Source of the DNA: Marimonas arenosa
GTDB taxonomy: Bacteria; Pseudomonadota; Alphaproteobacteria; Rhodobacterales; Rhodobacteraceae
Length of the DNA: 64,000 bases
Assembly (NCBI RefSeq): GCF_030848945.1
Contig: NZ_JANHAX010000003.1
Span: 124,001 to 188,000, forward strand
Direction of reading: 5' to 3'
Both the position numbers and the translations under genes were made by a program. A model generated the notes under the pieces. It was given only the letters and a program-made list of their open reading frames with translations, was not told where the DNA came from and made no database searches. Shown in pieces: positions 17,812 to 28,624 of the stretch. The first letter of the stretch is position 1; each line of letters begins with the position of its first letter.

Positions 17812-18255
17812 ATGATCAAGAGATACGGGACACCGCCGAAAGAAGGACAGCGCCATGTGCTCCGGCGCGGGGTTTATGCTGTTTTGCCACGTGACGGAGA
17901 CGTTCTGCTGACCTTCCAGGCGGCGCCGTTCGAGGAGTTCCAACTGCCGGGCGGCGGGATAGATCCGGGCGAATCGCCGGTTCAGGCATTGCATCGCGAG
18001 GTCTACGAGGAAACCGGCTGGAAGATCGCCACGCCACGGCGCCTGGGGGCCTTCCGGCGTTTTACCTACATGCCTGAATACGACCTTTGGGCCGAGAAGC
18101 TATGCGAAATTTACATTGCCCGGCCGGTGCTGCAGCTTGGACCGCCAGTCGAACCGGACCATCAGGCGATCTGGACCGAGGCGCGTGCGGCGGCCCATTT
18201 TCTGGCCAATGCCGGCGACCGGGCTTTCGCAATGCGCTATGCCAAGGGAGCGTGA
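17812..18255 (+). CDS. Nudix hydrolase
   Basis: This 147-residue Nudix protein has the box GGGIDPGESPVQALHREVYE followed by ETGW. The start ATG 17812 has GAGGGG six bases upstream. The substrate is unknown; DIPP-like or nucleotide-sugar hydrolases have this size. It is divergent from hslO. Its last 19 bp are shared with the convergent SpoIIE phosphatase gene, so both proteins' C termini are encoded in the same DNA. Confidence 0.9.
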   Translation: MIKRYGTPPKEGQRHVLRRGVYAVLPRDGDVLLTFQAAPFEEFQLPGGGIDPGESPVQALHREVYEETGWKIATPRRLGAFRRFTYMPEYDLWAEKLCEIYIARPVLQLGPPVEPDHQAIWTEARAAAHFLANAGDRAFAMRYAKGA

Positions 18256-19520
18256 AACTCCAGCAGGATGGCGGAGACATCATCGGGAAAATCGCCGTCT
18301 TCGGCATAGTGGGACAGCCTCCAGATCAGTGTCTCTAGAAGCACGGGGCCTGACACATCCGCCAGTTCTCGCATGATCGTCTCGAGCCCGTCCTCTCCAA
18401 GCAAGTCGCCGTCAACGGAGGGGCATTCGATGATCCCGTCGGAGAAGATCATCAAACGGTCGCCGGGCGCCAGAAAGGTTTCGAACGCCTCGTATTGTGC
18501 GCCGCCAATCAAGCCGACCGGCAGTCCACCCGGGCCGGTCTGAGTGATTGTGCCGTCGCGCCGCTGGACCAGCGGGTGAGGGTGCCCGGCCTGTGCCATG
18601 CGGACCCGGCCCGTGGTCAGGTCCACATCGGCCAAAAGCAGGGTGAAGTAATGTTCGGTCTCCATCTCGTCGAGCACCAACTGGTTCAGGTGCTCGATGA
18701 CCCGGGCCGGTGCCAGCAGGCGGTGGCCGCCGCCCGGCGCCTCTTCGATGGCGATGTTCTGTTCCGGCGAGGTCGAGGACAGATACCCCGCCAGCCGCGC
18801 TGTCATCAGGGCAGAACTGATCCCGTGACCGGAAACATCGATGGCGAACAGACCAACTCGGCTGTCGCCCACGGGGAAGAACCCGACCAGATCCCCGCCG
18901 ACATGGCCACTGGACTGCAGCATGAGAGAAACCTCGGCCGTGCCGAAATCGCGGTGCCGTTCACGCAGCAGGGACTGCTGCAGCTTCTTGGCCTCGATCA
19001 GATCACTGTCGATCGACTCGTATAGAGATTGAAGTTTCTCCAGCGTGGTCTTGATCAAGCGGTTTTTCTCGGTCAACTCGCGTTCCATGCTGAGGATACG
19101 CTCCCCAGCGGTTAAACGCGCACGCAGCTCGGCTGGGTTCACCGGTTTGGTCAGGAAATCGTCGGCCCCGTTATCGAGACCCTTGGCAACCTCGTCCTTC
19201 TCGCTTTTTGAGGTCAACAGGATGAAATAGCCGTATCGGTCGCGTTTCATTGCGCGGAAGGCTTTGCAGAAGGTCAACCCGTCCATTCCGGGCATCATCC
19301 AGTCGCTGATCACCATATCGGGGTGAGCCTGCTCGCAGATACGCAACGCCTCTTGCCCCGATGAGGCTTCAAGCACGCGATAGCCCCATCGTGTCAGGGA
19401 CGCTTGCAGGATCTTGCGTTGCAGGCGACTGTCATCAACCAAGAGCACCACCCGTTCCGCCACATGTCTGGCGAGATTGCTGAGGTCGTTTTGCCGTGGT
19501 GTCTGAGGGGCGTGTTTCAT
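18237..19520 (-). CDS. Response regulator with PP2C-type (SpoIIE/RsbU) phosphatase output
   Basis: The 427-residue protein has a receiver domain (residues 23-135) with phospho-acceptor Asp73 in VISDWMMPGMD and Lys125 in FLTKPVNP. A likely coiled coil follows (about 138-175), then a PPM/SpoIIE phosphatase domain with GGDLVGFF, IDVSGHGISSALM, FTLLLADVDL, QAGHPHP, FSDGIIE and DDVSAILLEF, so the metal-binding aspartates are present. It should dephosphorylate an anti-sigma antagonist under two-component control. An Hpt protein is encoded divergently, and an RsbV/RsbW-type pair lies at 46982-47843. Confidence 0.93.
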   Translation of the reverse strand: MKHAPQTPRQNDLSNLARHVAERVVLLVDDSRLQRKILQASLTRWGYRVLEASSGQEALRICEQAHPDMVISDWMMPGMDGLTFCKAFRAMKRDRYGYFILLTSKSEKDEVAKGLDNGADDFLTKPVNPAELRARLTAGERILSMERELTEKNRLIKTTLEKLQSLYESIDSDLIEAKKLQQSLLRERHRDFGTAEVSLMLQSSGHVGGDLVGFFPVGDSRVGLFAIDVSGHGISSALMTARLAGYLSSTSPEQNIAIEEAPGGGHRLLAPARVIEHLNQLVLDEMETEHYFTLLLADVDLTTGRVRMAQAGHPHPLVQRRDGTITQTGPGGLPVGLIGGAQYEAFETFLAPGDRLMIFSDGIIECPSVDGDLLGEDGLETIMRELADVSGPVLLETLIWRLSHYAEDGDFPDDVSAILLEFHAPLA

Positions 19521-19701
19521 TGGGTGTGGTCGTTTCCTCGGGTTGGCCGCGCGCAGGGTTCAGCCATTATCCGAGGCGGTTTAAGAAGCCATGAAAGTTA
19601 AAATTCAGCCTGAAAACTCACAGAATACGGACTTGCGAAAGGCCGTGTTAACACGCGGCCACTACCCTGGCCGGGCTTGGTCAGGACGGAGGCGTGGCGA
19701 C

Positions 19702-20034
19702 ATGATTGATTGGGACAAGGTGATCGAGCTTCGCGAAGAGATCGGTGAAGAGGATTTCGCGGAAGTGGTAGATCTGTTTCTGGAAGAGGTTGATGAGGCG
19801 ATGACACAACTGCGGGCCGGGTTGCCGCAGGAAAAATGGGAATGCTGTCTGCACTTTCTGAAAGGCAGCGCCCTCAATCTCGGGTTCGAGGCGTTCTCCA
19901 CACTGTGCGCCTCCGGCGAGGTCGCCGCGGCGTCGGGTGATCATGACGAGATCGACCTTGCCGAAGTGATCACAACTTACGACCAGTCGAAAGCGACGTT
20001 CCTGGCAGACCTGAAGGACAGGCTGGCCGCATGA
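19702..20034 (+). CDS. Hpt (histidine phosphotransfer) domain protein
   Basis: This 110-residue protein is a four-helix Hpt domain with the phosphorylatable His51 in CLHFLKGSALNLGF. The start ATG 19702 follows GGAGG. It is divergent from the receiver-SpoIIE gene, so phosphate transfer between the two is the natural guess. No histidine kinase gene lies nearby. It faces the ilvA end across 9 bp. Confidence 0.9.
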   Translation: MIDWDKVIELREEIGEEDFAEVVDLFLEEVDEAMTQLRAGLPQEKWECCLHFLKGSALNLGFEAFSTLCASGEVAAASGDHDEIDLAEVITTYDQSKATFLADLKDRLAA

Positions 20035-20043
20035 GCCATGGGG

Positions 20044-21291
20044 TCAGATCAGGAACTCAGCCAGAGTCTCGTCACTGGTTATGTCGCGGTAAACGAACCC
20101 GGCGGCGTCAAGCCGCTGGAACAGTTCCTGAAAATTCGATGGTGCCGAGGTTTCGATCCCGATCAGGACCGAGCCGAAGTTTCGGGCCGATTTCTTGAGG
20201 TATTCGAAGCGCGCAATGTCATCATCCGGCCCGAGTATGCTGAGGAACTCCTTGAGCGCACCGGGACGCTGCGGCAGGCGCAGGATAAAATACTTTTTCA
20301 CGCCCGAGAAGCGCTGAGCCCGTTCCTTGACCTCTGGCAGGCGTTCGAAATCGAAGTTGCCGCCCGAGGTGATACAGACCACCTGTTTGCCCTTGATCCT
20401 GTCGGCGACGTCGACCAGCGCGTCGACCGCCAGGGCGCCGGCGGGTTCGAGAACGATACCCTCGACATTCAGCATTTCCAGCATGGTGACGCAGATGCGA
20501 TCCTCGGGCGCCGCGTAAATCTTTGCGGAATCGATGTTTTTCAGAGCCTCGAACGGATGTGCCCCGATCCGCGCCACCGCCGCGCCATCGACGAAACTGT
20601 CGACCTTGCCCAGCGTTACAGGTTCGCCCGCGGCGACCGCGGCGGCGAGGCTGGTGCCGCCAAGGGGCTCGACGAAGCTGTAGTCGACCGCATCGCCGAA
20701 ATACTGCACCACGCCGGCCGATAATCCGCCGCCGCCCACCGGCAGGATGATATGGTCAGGCGCGCCGCTCATCTGGTCGGCGATCTCGACCGCGACCGAG
20801 GCCTGGCCTTCGATCACGTCGTCGTCATCGAACGGTGCAAGAAAATGCCCGCCCTCGGCAGCACAGAAGCGCTGCGCTTCGGACAGGGTATCGTCGAAAT
20901 AGTCGCCGACCAGCCGGATCTCGACCGCATCACCGCCGAAGATCCGGGTCTTCTGCACCTTCTGCTGCGGCGTGGTCACCGGCATGAAGATCACGCCGTG
21001 AACGCCAAAATACTGGCACATATAGGCCACGCCCTGCGCGTGATTGCCGGCCGAGGCGCAGACGAACAGTTTCGACGCCGGGGCCTGATCCAGCACCTTG
21101 CGCATCGCGTTGAAGGCGCCGCGCAGCTTGTAAGACCGCACAGGTGTCAAATCCTCGCGCTTGAGCCAGATATCGCAGCCAAACCTTTCGGAAAGGTGAA
21201 CGTTGCGTTGCAGCGGCGTGTCGGGGAACACCTGACGCATGGCGCGTTCGGCGGCGCGGGCACGGGTATGGAAATCTTGCACGAAGCTCAT
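20044..21291 (-). CDS. ilvA: Threonine dehydratase (biosynthetic type)
   Basis: The enzyme deaminates threonine to 2-oxobutanoate for isoleucine synthesis. The 415-residue PLP protein has the Schiff-base Lys in [13 protein letters not shown], the [10 protein letters not shown] phosphate-binding motif, [11 protein letters not shown] and [10 protein letters not shown] single ACT-like regulatory domain lies at residues 330-415 ([20 protein letters not shown]). The length fits the short form with one regulatory domain. It is divergent from argG, about 105 bp apart. Confidence 0.95.
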   Translation of the reverse strand: MSFVQDFHTRARAAERAMRQVFPDTPLQRNVHLSERFGCDIWLKREDLTPVRSYKLRGAFNAMRKVLDQAPASKLFVCASAGNHAQGVAYMCQYFGVHGVIFMPVTTPQQKVQKTRIFGGDAVEIRLVGDYFDDTLSEAQRFCAAEGGHFLAPFDDDDVIEGQASVAVEIADQMSGAPDHIILPVGGGGLSAGVVQYFGDAVDYSFVEPLGGTSLAAAVAAGEPVTLGKVDSFVDGAAVARIGAHPFEALKNIDSAKIYAAPEDRICVTMLEMLNVEGIVLEPAGALAVDALVDVADRIKGKQVVCITSGGNFDFERLPEVKERAQRFSGVKKYFILRLPQRPGALKEFLSILGPDDDIARFEYLKKSARNFGSVLIGIETSAPSNFQELFQRLDAAGFVYRDITSDETLAEFLI

Positions 21292-21396
21292 GACCTGACT
21301 GAGTGCAACAAAGCGGCCTGCCCGCGCAAGCCCCGCACCTTGCCCTGCGACACAAAACCTTATATCGCGCCCCTGACAAAACCGAGGGGAACAGCG

Positions 21397-22626
21397 ATGT
21401 CCGCGCCGAAGAAAGTTGTGCTGGCCTATTCCGGGGGCCTTGATACGTCGATCATCCTGAAATGGCTGCAGACGGAATATGGCTGCGAGGTGGTGACCTT
21501 CACCGCCGACCTAGGCCAGGGCGAAGAGCTGGACCCGGCGCGCAAGAAGGCGGAACTGCTTGGGATCAAACCGGAAAATATCTACATCGAGGACATTCGC
21601 GAAGAGTTCGTACGCGACTTCGTGTTCCCGATGTTCCGGGCCAATGCCCAGTACGAGGGGCTCTATCTTCTCGGCACGTCGATTGCGCGGCCCTTGATTT
21701 CCAAGCGCCTGATCGAGATCGCCGAAGAAACCGGCGCCGATGCCGTGGCGCATGGCGCCACCGGCAAGGGTAATGACCAGGTGCGGTTCGAACTGGCGGC
21801 CTATGCGCTCAACCCCGACATCAAGGTCATCGCGCCCTGGCGGGAGTGGGATCTGACGAGCCGCACCAAGCTGATCGATTTCGCCGAGAAAAACCAGATT
21901 CCCATTGCCAAGGACAAGCGCGGTGAGGCGCCGTTCTCGGTCGATGCCAACCTGCTGCACACCTCGTCCGAGGGCAAGGTTTTGGAGGATCCGGCGGTCG
22001 ATGCGCCGGACTATGTCTACCAGCGCACGGTGCATCCCGAGGATGCGCCAAATGAGGCGGAATTCATTGAGGTCGGCTTCGAGAAAGGCGATGCCGTCAG
22101 CATCAACGGCGAGGCATTGAGCCCGGCTAACCTTCTGACATCACTCAACGAATATGGCCGAAAACATGGCGTCGGGCGGCTTGATCTGGTCGAGGGACGC
22201 TTCGTGGGGATGAAATCGCGCGGCATCTATGAAACGCCGGGCGGGACCATCCTGCTGGAGGCGCATCGCGGCATCGAAAGCATCACCATGGATCGTGGGG
22301 CGATGCATCTGAAGGATCAGATCATGCCGCAATATGCCGAGCTGATCTATAATGGTTTTTGGTATTCGCCCGAGCGCGAAATGCTGCAGGCATTGATCGA
22401 CAAGAGCCAGGAGCATGTTACCGGCACAGTACGGCTGAAACTTTTCAAGGGCTTGGCCCGGACGGTCGGCCGCTGGTCGGAGCATTCGCTTTATTCGGAA
22501 GAGCACGTGACCTTCGAGGACGATGCAGGCGCCTATGACCAGAAGGACGCGGCCGGTTTCATCAAGCTCAACGCGCTGCGGCTGCGGCTGCTGGCGATGC
22601 GTGACCGGCGGATGAAGGGCAAGTAA
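21397..22626 (+). CDS. argG: Argininosuccinate synthase
   Basis: The 409-residue enzyme joins citrulline and aspartate with ATP in arginine synthesis. The start ATG 21397 follows GAGGGGA. The PP-loop ATP site [32 protein letters not shown] and the C-terminal [12 protein letters not shown] are all conserved. Its TAA is followed, in frame and without further stops for 39 codons, by the Trp-rich repeat copy B. Confidence 0.98.
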   Translation: MSAPKKVVLAYSGGLDTSIILKWLQTEYGCEVVTFTADLGQGEELDPARKKAELLGIKPENIYIEDIREEFVRDFVFPMFRANAQYEGLYLLGTSIARPLISKRLIEIAEETGADAVAHGATGKGNDQVRFELAAYALNPDIKVIAPWREWDLTSRTKLIDFAEKNQIPIAKDKRGEAPFSVDANLLHTSSEGKVLEDPAVDAPDYVYQRTVHPEDAPNEAEFIEVGFEKGDAVSINGEALSPANLLTSLNEYGRKHGVGRLDLVEGRFVGMKSRGIYETPGGTILLEAHRGIESITMDRGAMHLKDQIMPQYAELIYNGFWYSPEREMLQALIDKSQEHVTGTVRLKLFKGLARTVGRWSEHSLYSEEHVTFEDDAGAYDQKDAAGFIKLNALRLRLLAMRDRRMKGK

Positions 22627-22746
22627 CCGGCAGGTTTCCGCCGTTGGTTAACGGCGAATCAGAAGGTGGAATCCGGTGTATGGCAGCCTGGCTGGCACGC
22701 TGGCTGGCAACCTGTATGGCGCCAAACGCCTGATTCACCGGCTTAA
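22627..22746 (+). other. Trp-rich short reading frame / repeat, copy B (after argG)
   Basis: After the argG TAA the same frame stays open for 39 codons to a TAA at 22744. The core 22666-22722 encodes VESGVWQPGWHAGWQPVWR and matches copy A at 5411-5355 in 47 of 57 bases with no gap. All four Trp, three Gly and the Val-Glu pair are kept, and synonymous changes dominate. Between the two copies Tyr/Gln, Pro/Ala, Thr/Ser and His/Gln exchange. The only plausible start inside is GTG 22666, without a good ribosome-binding site. TTAAC sequences occur near both ends, as in copy A. Confidence 0.5.
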
Positions 22747-22771
22747 CGATGCGCCCGCGGTTAATACCGGG

Positions 22772-23485
22772 TTAAAGCTTCACCGCGGCGAGTTTTTCGT
22801 AGGATGGCATCGCCTGGGCGGCCAATTCGGCGCGATCCGGCGTGAGCGTGGGCAGCGGGCCTTCGGCCGGGGCAAAGCCGGTCGAGGCGTGAACCGCGCC
22901 GTACCAATGCGCGGCCCAAACGCCGTCTTGCGCATGGCCTCCCACAGGCCAGGCCAGCATTGCCGTATCAAAGCCGAGACCGATGGCATGGCAAAGACGG
23001 CGAAGCATGACCTCGGGATTACGGCGGATGTCGGAGCTGTCGATCACCACGGGGTTGCCGCCGGCAACGGTCACCTCGTCGTAAAGTTCGGCCTGTTGCA
23101 GAAAGCCGATGTCGGTGAGCGTCGGGTTGTCGTACTTGGCCCCGAAACTGGCGACCACCCGAGCCGGGTGACGGATCAGGAAAACATTCACGACTTCGGT
23201 CATCCAGTCGCGGGGGATGCCGGGGATCATGTGCTGGGTCATGTGCTTCTGATAGAAATGCGGCTTTTGGGCGGAAATAGGGCCTACTATAGCCTTGGCC
23301 ACCAGATCGGGGTCGGTGGGTTGCGAGGCCAGGATCTCGTCGCGCATCGGGTGGTTGAGACCGGTCAATTTCAGATAGGCGGCGTAGAAGGGTTCATCGA
23401 CCACGGCAAAATCGGGCCGCGCCCCAAAGGAGTACATCATCGCGGTCGACAGGTTGCGGGGGCCAGACCACATGGCGATGCGCAT
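22772..23485 (-). CDS. Sulfotransferase-family protein
   Basis: The 237-residue product starts at ATG 23485 (MRIAMWSGPRNLSTAMMYSF). WSGPRNLSTAMM is a PAPS 5'-phosphosulfate loop-like motif, and VFLIRHPARVVASF with the later Arg/Ser resembles the 3'-phosphate-binding region. The substrate is unknown. It follows a class IV aminotransferase gene by 43 bp on the same strand. I recall eukaryotic branched-chain-aminotransferase-like proteins that contain this type of sulfotransferase domain, which would make the pair functionally linked; this was not checked. Confidence 0.8.
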   Translation of the reverse strand: MRIAMWSGPRNLSTAMMYSFGARPDFAVVDEPFYAAYLKLTGLNHPMRDEILASQPTDPDLVAKAIVGPISAQKPHFYQKHMTQHMIPGIPRDWMTEVVNVFLIRHPARVVASFGAKYDNPTLTDIGFLQQAELYDEVTVAGGNPVVIDSSDIRRNPEVMLRRLCHAIGLGFDTAMLAWPVGGHAQDGVWAAHWYGAVHASTGFAPAEGPLPTLTPDRAELAAQAMPSYEKLAAVKL

Positions 23486-23528
23486 ATCGTGGGACCTTTC
23501 TTTGGGGATGGAGCGTCGAAAGCGCACC

Positions 23529-24449
23529 CTACGGGGTCGGTCCGGCAGGATCGCGCTGGATCAGGGCCTTGTAGAGCCCACGGAGGCGTTCGGTCATCGG
23601 GCCGATTTCACCTGTTCCGATTTGTCGCCCGTCAATCTCTCCCACCGGGGTCTGGGCGCCGAACGTGCCGGTGAGAAAAGCCTCGTCGGCGCCGTAGGTG
23701 TCGACCAGAGAATAGTTGCGCTGGTAAACCGGGATGCCGTTTTCGCGGCACAGGTCGATGACCTTCTGGCGGGTGATGCCGTTCATGCAATAGTCGCCCG
23801 TGCTGGTCCAGACCTCGCCCTTGCGGACGATGAAGAAGTTGCAGGCGTTGGTGGTGTTCACGAAGCCATGCACGTCGAGCATCAGCGCCTCGTCGGCGCC
23901 GGCCTTTTCGGCGGCGATGCAGGCGAGGATGCAGTTGAGCTTGGAATGCGAGTTGAGCTTTGGATCCTGGCTCATCGGCATGCCACGAATATGCGGAACG
24001 GTGGCGAGACGGATCGGGCGCGGGATCGTGGGGCGGGAATGTTCCATGATGATGGTGACGGTGGGGCCCTGCCGGCTGAGTGCAGGGTGCTGGAAGGGGC
24101 GGGTTTTCACGCCCCGTGTCACCATCAGCCGGGCATGGGCGTCGGTCTGCATGCCATTGGTTTCTTGCGTCTCTAATAAAGCAGAAATCACCTGGTCGCG
24201 GCTCATGCCGATGTCGAGATCGATGGCCTTGGCGGCCTCGAACAGGCGGTCCATGTGCTCGTCCAGAAAGGCCCAGCTGCCGTCATAGAGCCGCAATCCC
24301 TCCCACACGCCGTCTCCGAGCATAAAGCCGCTGTCATAGACCGACACCATAGCCTGCACCTTGGGGACGAGCCGGCCGTTCAGCCAGATCAGGATTTCCT
24401 CGTTGCGGACGTCTTCCTCGGCCTGGTGTGTGGTGACATGATCTTGCAT
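23529..24449 (-). CDS. Class IV (branched-chain/D-amino-acid type) aminotransferase
   Basis: This 306-residue fold-type IV PLP enzyme has WLNGRLVPKVQAMVSVYDSG, GDGVWEGLRLY, the expected catalytic Lys in LNSHSKLNCI, EALMLDVHGFVNTTNACNFF and TGTFGAQTPVGEIDGR. These place it with IlvE/Dat-like enzymes but do not fix the substrate. IlvE usually has a different glycine-rich end, and a stand-alone housekeeping IlvE is expected elsewhere. The tight linkage to a sulfotransferase suggests a specialised pathway. Confidence 0.85.
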   Translation of the reverse strand: MQDHVTTHQAEEDVRNEEILIWLNGRLVPKVQAMVSVYDSGFMLGDGVWEGLRLYDGSWAFLDEHMDRLFEAAKAIDLDIGMSRDQVISALLETQETNGMQTDAHARLMVTRGVKTRPFQHPALSRQGPTVTIIMEHSRPTIPRPIRLATVPHIRGMPMSQDPKLNSHSKLNCILACIAAEKAGADEALMLDVHGFVNTTNACNFFIVRKGEVWTSTGDYCMNGITRQKVIDLCRENGIPVYQRNYSLVDTYGADEAFLTGTFGAQTPVGEIDGRQIGTGEIGPMTERLRGLYKALIQRDPAGPTP

Positions 24450-24591
24450 GAGCCCCTCCTATGTTCTGCACGCTAGCGAGTTTTGGAACGATGCCAAGGG
24501 GTCACACACCCTCACCTGTCCGTGAAATCTGGTTTTATGGGATTGGCCCGGCACGGCCCGGCACGCATGCTGATGTCAAGAGGACATTGCC
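24450..24591. promoter_or_regulatory. Divergent promoter region between the aminotransferase and msrA genes
   Basis: The 142-bp gap separates divergent genes and must contain promoters for both. A short direct repeat, GGCCCGGCAC, occurs twice near 24546-24565. I could not pick reliable -35/-10 boxes and see no coding potential. Confidence 0.4.
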
Positions 24592-25251
24592 ATGGTGACG
24601 ACAAAAGACTTCAAACCGTTGGCGCTGAGCGTGCTGATCGTGGTGGCGCTGCTGATGCAATGCAGCCGGGCGATGGCCGGACCGCGAGAGACGCTGGTCG
24701 TGGCGGGAGGCTGTTTCTGGTGCGTCGAGGAGAATTTCGAGAAAGTGCCGGGGGTGATTTCGGCGGTGTCAGGCTATACCGGCGGACATGTCAAGAACCC
24801 GACCTACAAGCAGGTGACGCGCGGCGGTACCGGGCATTACGAGGCGGTTAAGATCACCTTCGATGCCGGGCGGGTGAGCCGGGAACGTCTGTTGCAACTG
24901 TTCTTCCGCTCGGTGGATCCGACCGACCCTAGCGGCCAGTTCTGTGACCGCGGGAAGAGCTATCGCACGGCGATATTCGTCTCTAACGCGGCGGAAAAGG
25001 CACTGGCCGAGAAGGTGAAAGCAGAGGCACAGGCAGCGCTGGAGCAGAAAGTCGTGACGCCGGTGCTGGCAGCCAAGCCGTTCTATTTGGCCGAGGATTA
25101 CCACCAGGACTACTACAAGGGATCCAAGATCGTCCTGACACGGGCCGGGTCGAAGAAACAGTCGTCAGCCTACAAGTTCTATCGCAGGTCCTGCGGTCGC
25201 GATGCGCGGGTGCGCCAGTTGTGGGGGAACGCGGCGGCGTTTGCCGGGTGA
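24592..25251 (+). CDS. msrA: Exported peptide-methionine (S)-S-oxide reductase
   Basis: The 219-residue product has a signal peptide or N-terminal membrane anchor (VLIVVALLMQCSRAMA), then MsrA with the catalytic motif GGCFWCVEE near residue 42. VSGYTGGHVKNPTYKQVT, GHYEAVKITFD and YHQDYY follow, as in the family. MsrA reduces methionine-S-sulfoxide; the leader indicates repair of envelope proteins. The C-terminal tail has a further Cys (RRSCGRD), which may act as the recycling cysteine. The gene contains one copy of the nonamer GTCTCTAAC (24979). Confidence 0.94.
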   Translation: MVTTKDFKPLALSVLIVVALLMQCSRAMAGPRETLVVAGGCFWCVEENFEKVPGVISAVSGYTGGHVKNPTYKQVTRGGTGHYEAVKITFDAGRVSRERLLQLFFRSVDPTDPSGQFCDRGKSYRTAIFVSNAAEKALAEKVKAEAQAALEQKVVTPVLAAKPFYLAEDYHQDYYKGSKIVLTRAGSKKQSSAYKFYRRSCGRDARVRQLWGNAAAFAG

Positions 25252-25260
25252 CCGGACCGT

Positions 25261-25304
25261 TGAGGCTGTGCCCCTACACCCTCAGAGTATTTCGGAAAGA
25301 TGAA
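25261..25304 (+). repeat. Hairpin plus AGTATTT...AAGATGAA intergenic element, copy 1
   Basis: TGAGG (25261-25265) pairs with CCTCA (25280-25284); AGTATTT follows at 25286 and AAGATGAA ends at 25304. It lies between convergent genes, 8 nt from the stop of the PfkB gene. The same core occurs at four other places in the window. Confidence 0.6.
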
Positions 25305-25312
25305 TAGACGGG

Positions 25313-26194
25313 TCAGCCTTGTGCGTTCAGAAAGGCATCGACCTCGTGGCGGGCCGGGATGGCGTCGGCGGTGCCGGGACGGGTGACCTGGATCGCCGAG
25401 GCGGCGGCGCCAAGGCGCATGGCTTTTTCGGGACTCAGGCCTTCGTTCAGGCCGGCGGCCACATAGCCGATGAAACAGTCGCCCGCGCCGGTGGTGTCGA
25501 CCGGCGTGACCCGGAAGGCGGCGACATCGAGATCGCGGCCGCGTTGCAGATCGTGCCAGGTGGAGCCGTCTGCCCCCTTGGTGATCAGCAGATGCGGCAC
25601 CGGCAGGTCGGTCAGCCCGCAGCGCAGCGCCTTGGTGAGTTGACCGGCCTCGACGGCGTTCATCACCAGAAGGTCGACATGCGGCATAACGGCCTCGACC
25701 GCAGCGGCCGAAAAAGGGGCGGCGGAGTAGATCACGAACAATCCCGCAGCACGCGCCAGCCTGGCCGCTTCGAGCTGAAGATCGGTTTCGTTCTGCAGCA
25801 TCAGCATATCGCCCTGGCTGGCGGCGGAAATGGCAGATTCAAGGTGAGTTAGAGACTGTTCCTGATTTGCACCCGAAAAAATGACGATGGCGTTTTCGCC
25901 CGCCGGATCGACGTTGATGATGGCGTGTGCCGTGGGTGTGTCGACCTGGCTGACATGGGCGCAGTCGACGCCGAAGGCGCGCATCCGGGCCACCATCGGC
26001 GCACCGTCGGGACCGACGGAACCGATATGGATCACGGGCGCCCCGGCCAGTGCGGCAGCCACCGACTGGTTGGCGCCCTTGCCGCCAAGTCCGGTGGAAT
26101 AGGTGGTGGCAGGCAGGGTTTCGCCGGGTGTGGGCAGGTGCGGCACAGAATAGAAATGGTCGACGTTGATCGAACCGAGATTGAAGATGGTCAT
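25313..26194 (-). CDS. PfkB-family carbohydrate kinase (ribokinase-like)
   Basis: The 293-residue product has the family's substrate-binding GLGGKGANQSVAAALAGA near residue 37 and the catalytic DTTGAGDCFIGYVAAGL near 235. The layout matches ribokinase, but the natural sugar or nucleoside cannot be deduced. No sugar transport genes are nearby. It contains one copy of the nonamer GTTAGAGAC (25848) written with the unusual codons TCT-CTA-ACT. Confidence 0.9.
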   Translation of the reverse strand: MTIFNLGSINVDHFYSVPHLPTPGETLPATTYSTGLGGKGANQSVAAALAGAPVIHIGSVGPDGAPMVARMRAFGVDCAHVSQVDTPTAHAIINVDPAGENAIVIFSGANQEQSLTHLESAISAASQGDMLMLQNETDLQLEAARLARAAGLFVIYSAAPFSAAAVEAVMPHVDLLVMNAVEAGQLTKALRCGLTDLPVPHLLITKGADGSTWHDLQRGRDLDVAAFRVTPVDTTGAGDCFIGYVAAGLNEGLSPEKAMRLGAAASAIQVTRPGTADAIPARHEVDAFLNAQG

Positions 26195-26242
26195 TGGCCG
26201 CCCTTTTCTTGCTTCGGAGCGAGATTGGGCGGATTGCCCACT

Positions 26243-28498
<2,256 letters not shown>

Positions 28499-28624
28499 CG
28501 GTCTACCTTGCGTGGAGTCAGGGCGTCATACATGGGGCGCGCTCTCCGCTCAACCGAAAGAAGGTCTTTCGCGCCGCGGGCGGGGTTTGTAAGGTCGCGG
28601 GGATATGAAAACCGGGGGGCTTTC

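Noticed and set aside
22676..23674. Plus-strand frame starting inside repeat copy B and crossing the sulfotransferase gene
   Set aside because: Antisense to the sulfotransferase, whose PAPS-type motifs are on the minus strand.
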